Assembly (NCBI GenBank): GCA_003952965.2
Contig: CM025851.1
Location: forward strand, 26,301,798 to 26,365,797
DNA from: Morella rubra
Taxonomy: Eukaryota > Streptophyta > Magnoliopsida > Fagales > Myricaceae
Length of the DNA stretch: 64,000 nucleotides
Reading direction: 5' to 3'
Part shown: positions 63,995-64,000 of the stretch, piece by piece
Numbering within the stretch: position 1 is the first letter of the stretch
How the letters are laid out: every line of letters starts with the position of its first letter
Notes under the pieces: generated by a model
The model's input: the letters and a program-made list of their open reading frames with translations, nothing else
Told to the model about the DNA's origin: nothing
The model's database searches: none
Translations under genes and position numbers: made by a program

Positions 63995-64000
63995 CCTGAT

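Larger units (their letters stand above)
60244..64000 (-). mobile_element. Ty3/gypsy chromovirus, decayed, runs off right edge
   Basis: On the minus strand from 63994 the order is gag zinc knuckle, protease, reverse transcriptase, RNase H, integrase, chromodomain. Integrase after RNase H is the gypsy order, and the residual chromodomain (DRRMAKFANRAVTELLVQW...DDATWE) places it among the chromoviruses. Frameshifts and stops break it at several points (about 63660, 63240, 62400, 62044, 61850, 61100, 60333). The gag start and 5' LTR are beyond base 64000. Confidence 0.9.

Overview
This window is nuclear DNA of a flowering plant, probably a woody eudicot. The evidence is intron-rich genes with GT-AG splice sites, plant-type gene families (ABF/AREB bZIP, DCL/DUF3223, NDR kinase, THO5, WW-containing TGS1) and a load of plant transposons (Ty1/copia, Ty3/gypsy, LINE, MULE, SINE, MITEs). 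I cannot name the species from sequence alone.

Layout. 1-6.9 kb is a stack of dead retroelements: a copia relic whose reverse transcriptase is split by two small LTR elements lying head to head, then a gypsy relic reduced to a gag remnant, a ~67-bp minisatellite and one LTR end. 7.36-11.57 kb (-) holds the 5' two thirds of a trimethylguanosine synthase gene (TGS1), with a ~736-bp near-perfect tandem duplication across its largest exon. 11.6-20.5 kb is gene-poor and contains MITEs, a complete 3.3-kb MULE with a 9-bp target duplication, and a SINE. 20.54-25.52 kb (+) is a full eight-exon THO5 gene. 26.98-27.81 kb (-) is an intronless RING-H2 gene. 28.88-29.22 kb is a decayed THO5 copy. 29.76-33.44 kb (-) is an ABF/AREB bZIP gene with a leader intron. 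34.5-41.8 kb is AT-rich and MITE-bearing. 41.87-44.50 kb (-) is a DCL-like (DUF3223) gene. 47.04-59.15 kb (+) is a twelve-exon NDR protein kinase whose 5.5-kb tenth intron contains a Pack-MULE-like element carrying a PADRE (DUF4228) gene fragment and a 5'-truncated LINE. 59.8-64.0 kb (-) is a decayed gypsy chromovirus that runs off the right edge.

The genes are ordinary, independent nuclear genes: RNA cap hypermethylation, mRNA export, ubiquitination, ABA-responsive transcription, plastid development and kinase signalling. They form no operon or pathway cluster. The unusual content is structural: nested and inverted transposons, gene-fragment capture, and a duplication likely to affect TGS1. 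I saw no convincing previously undescribed biochemical system. Exon borders were set by reading splice sites and checking that the phase carries through.
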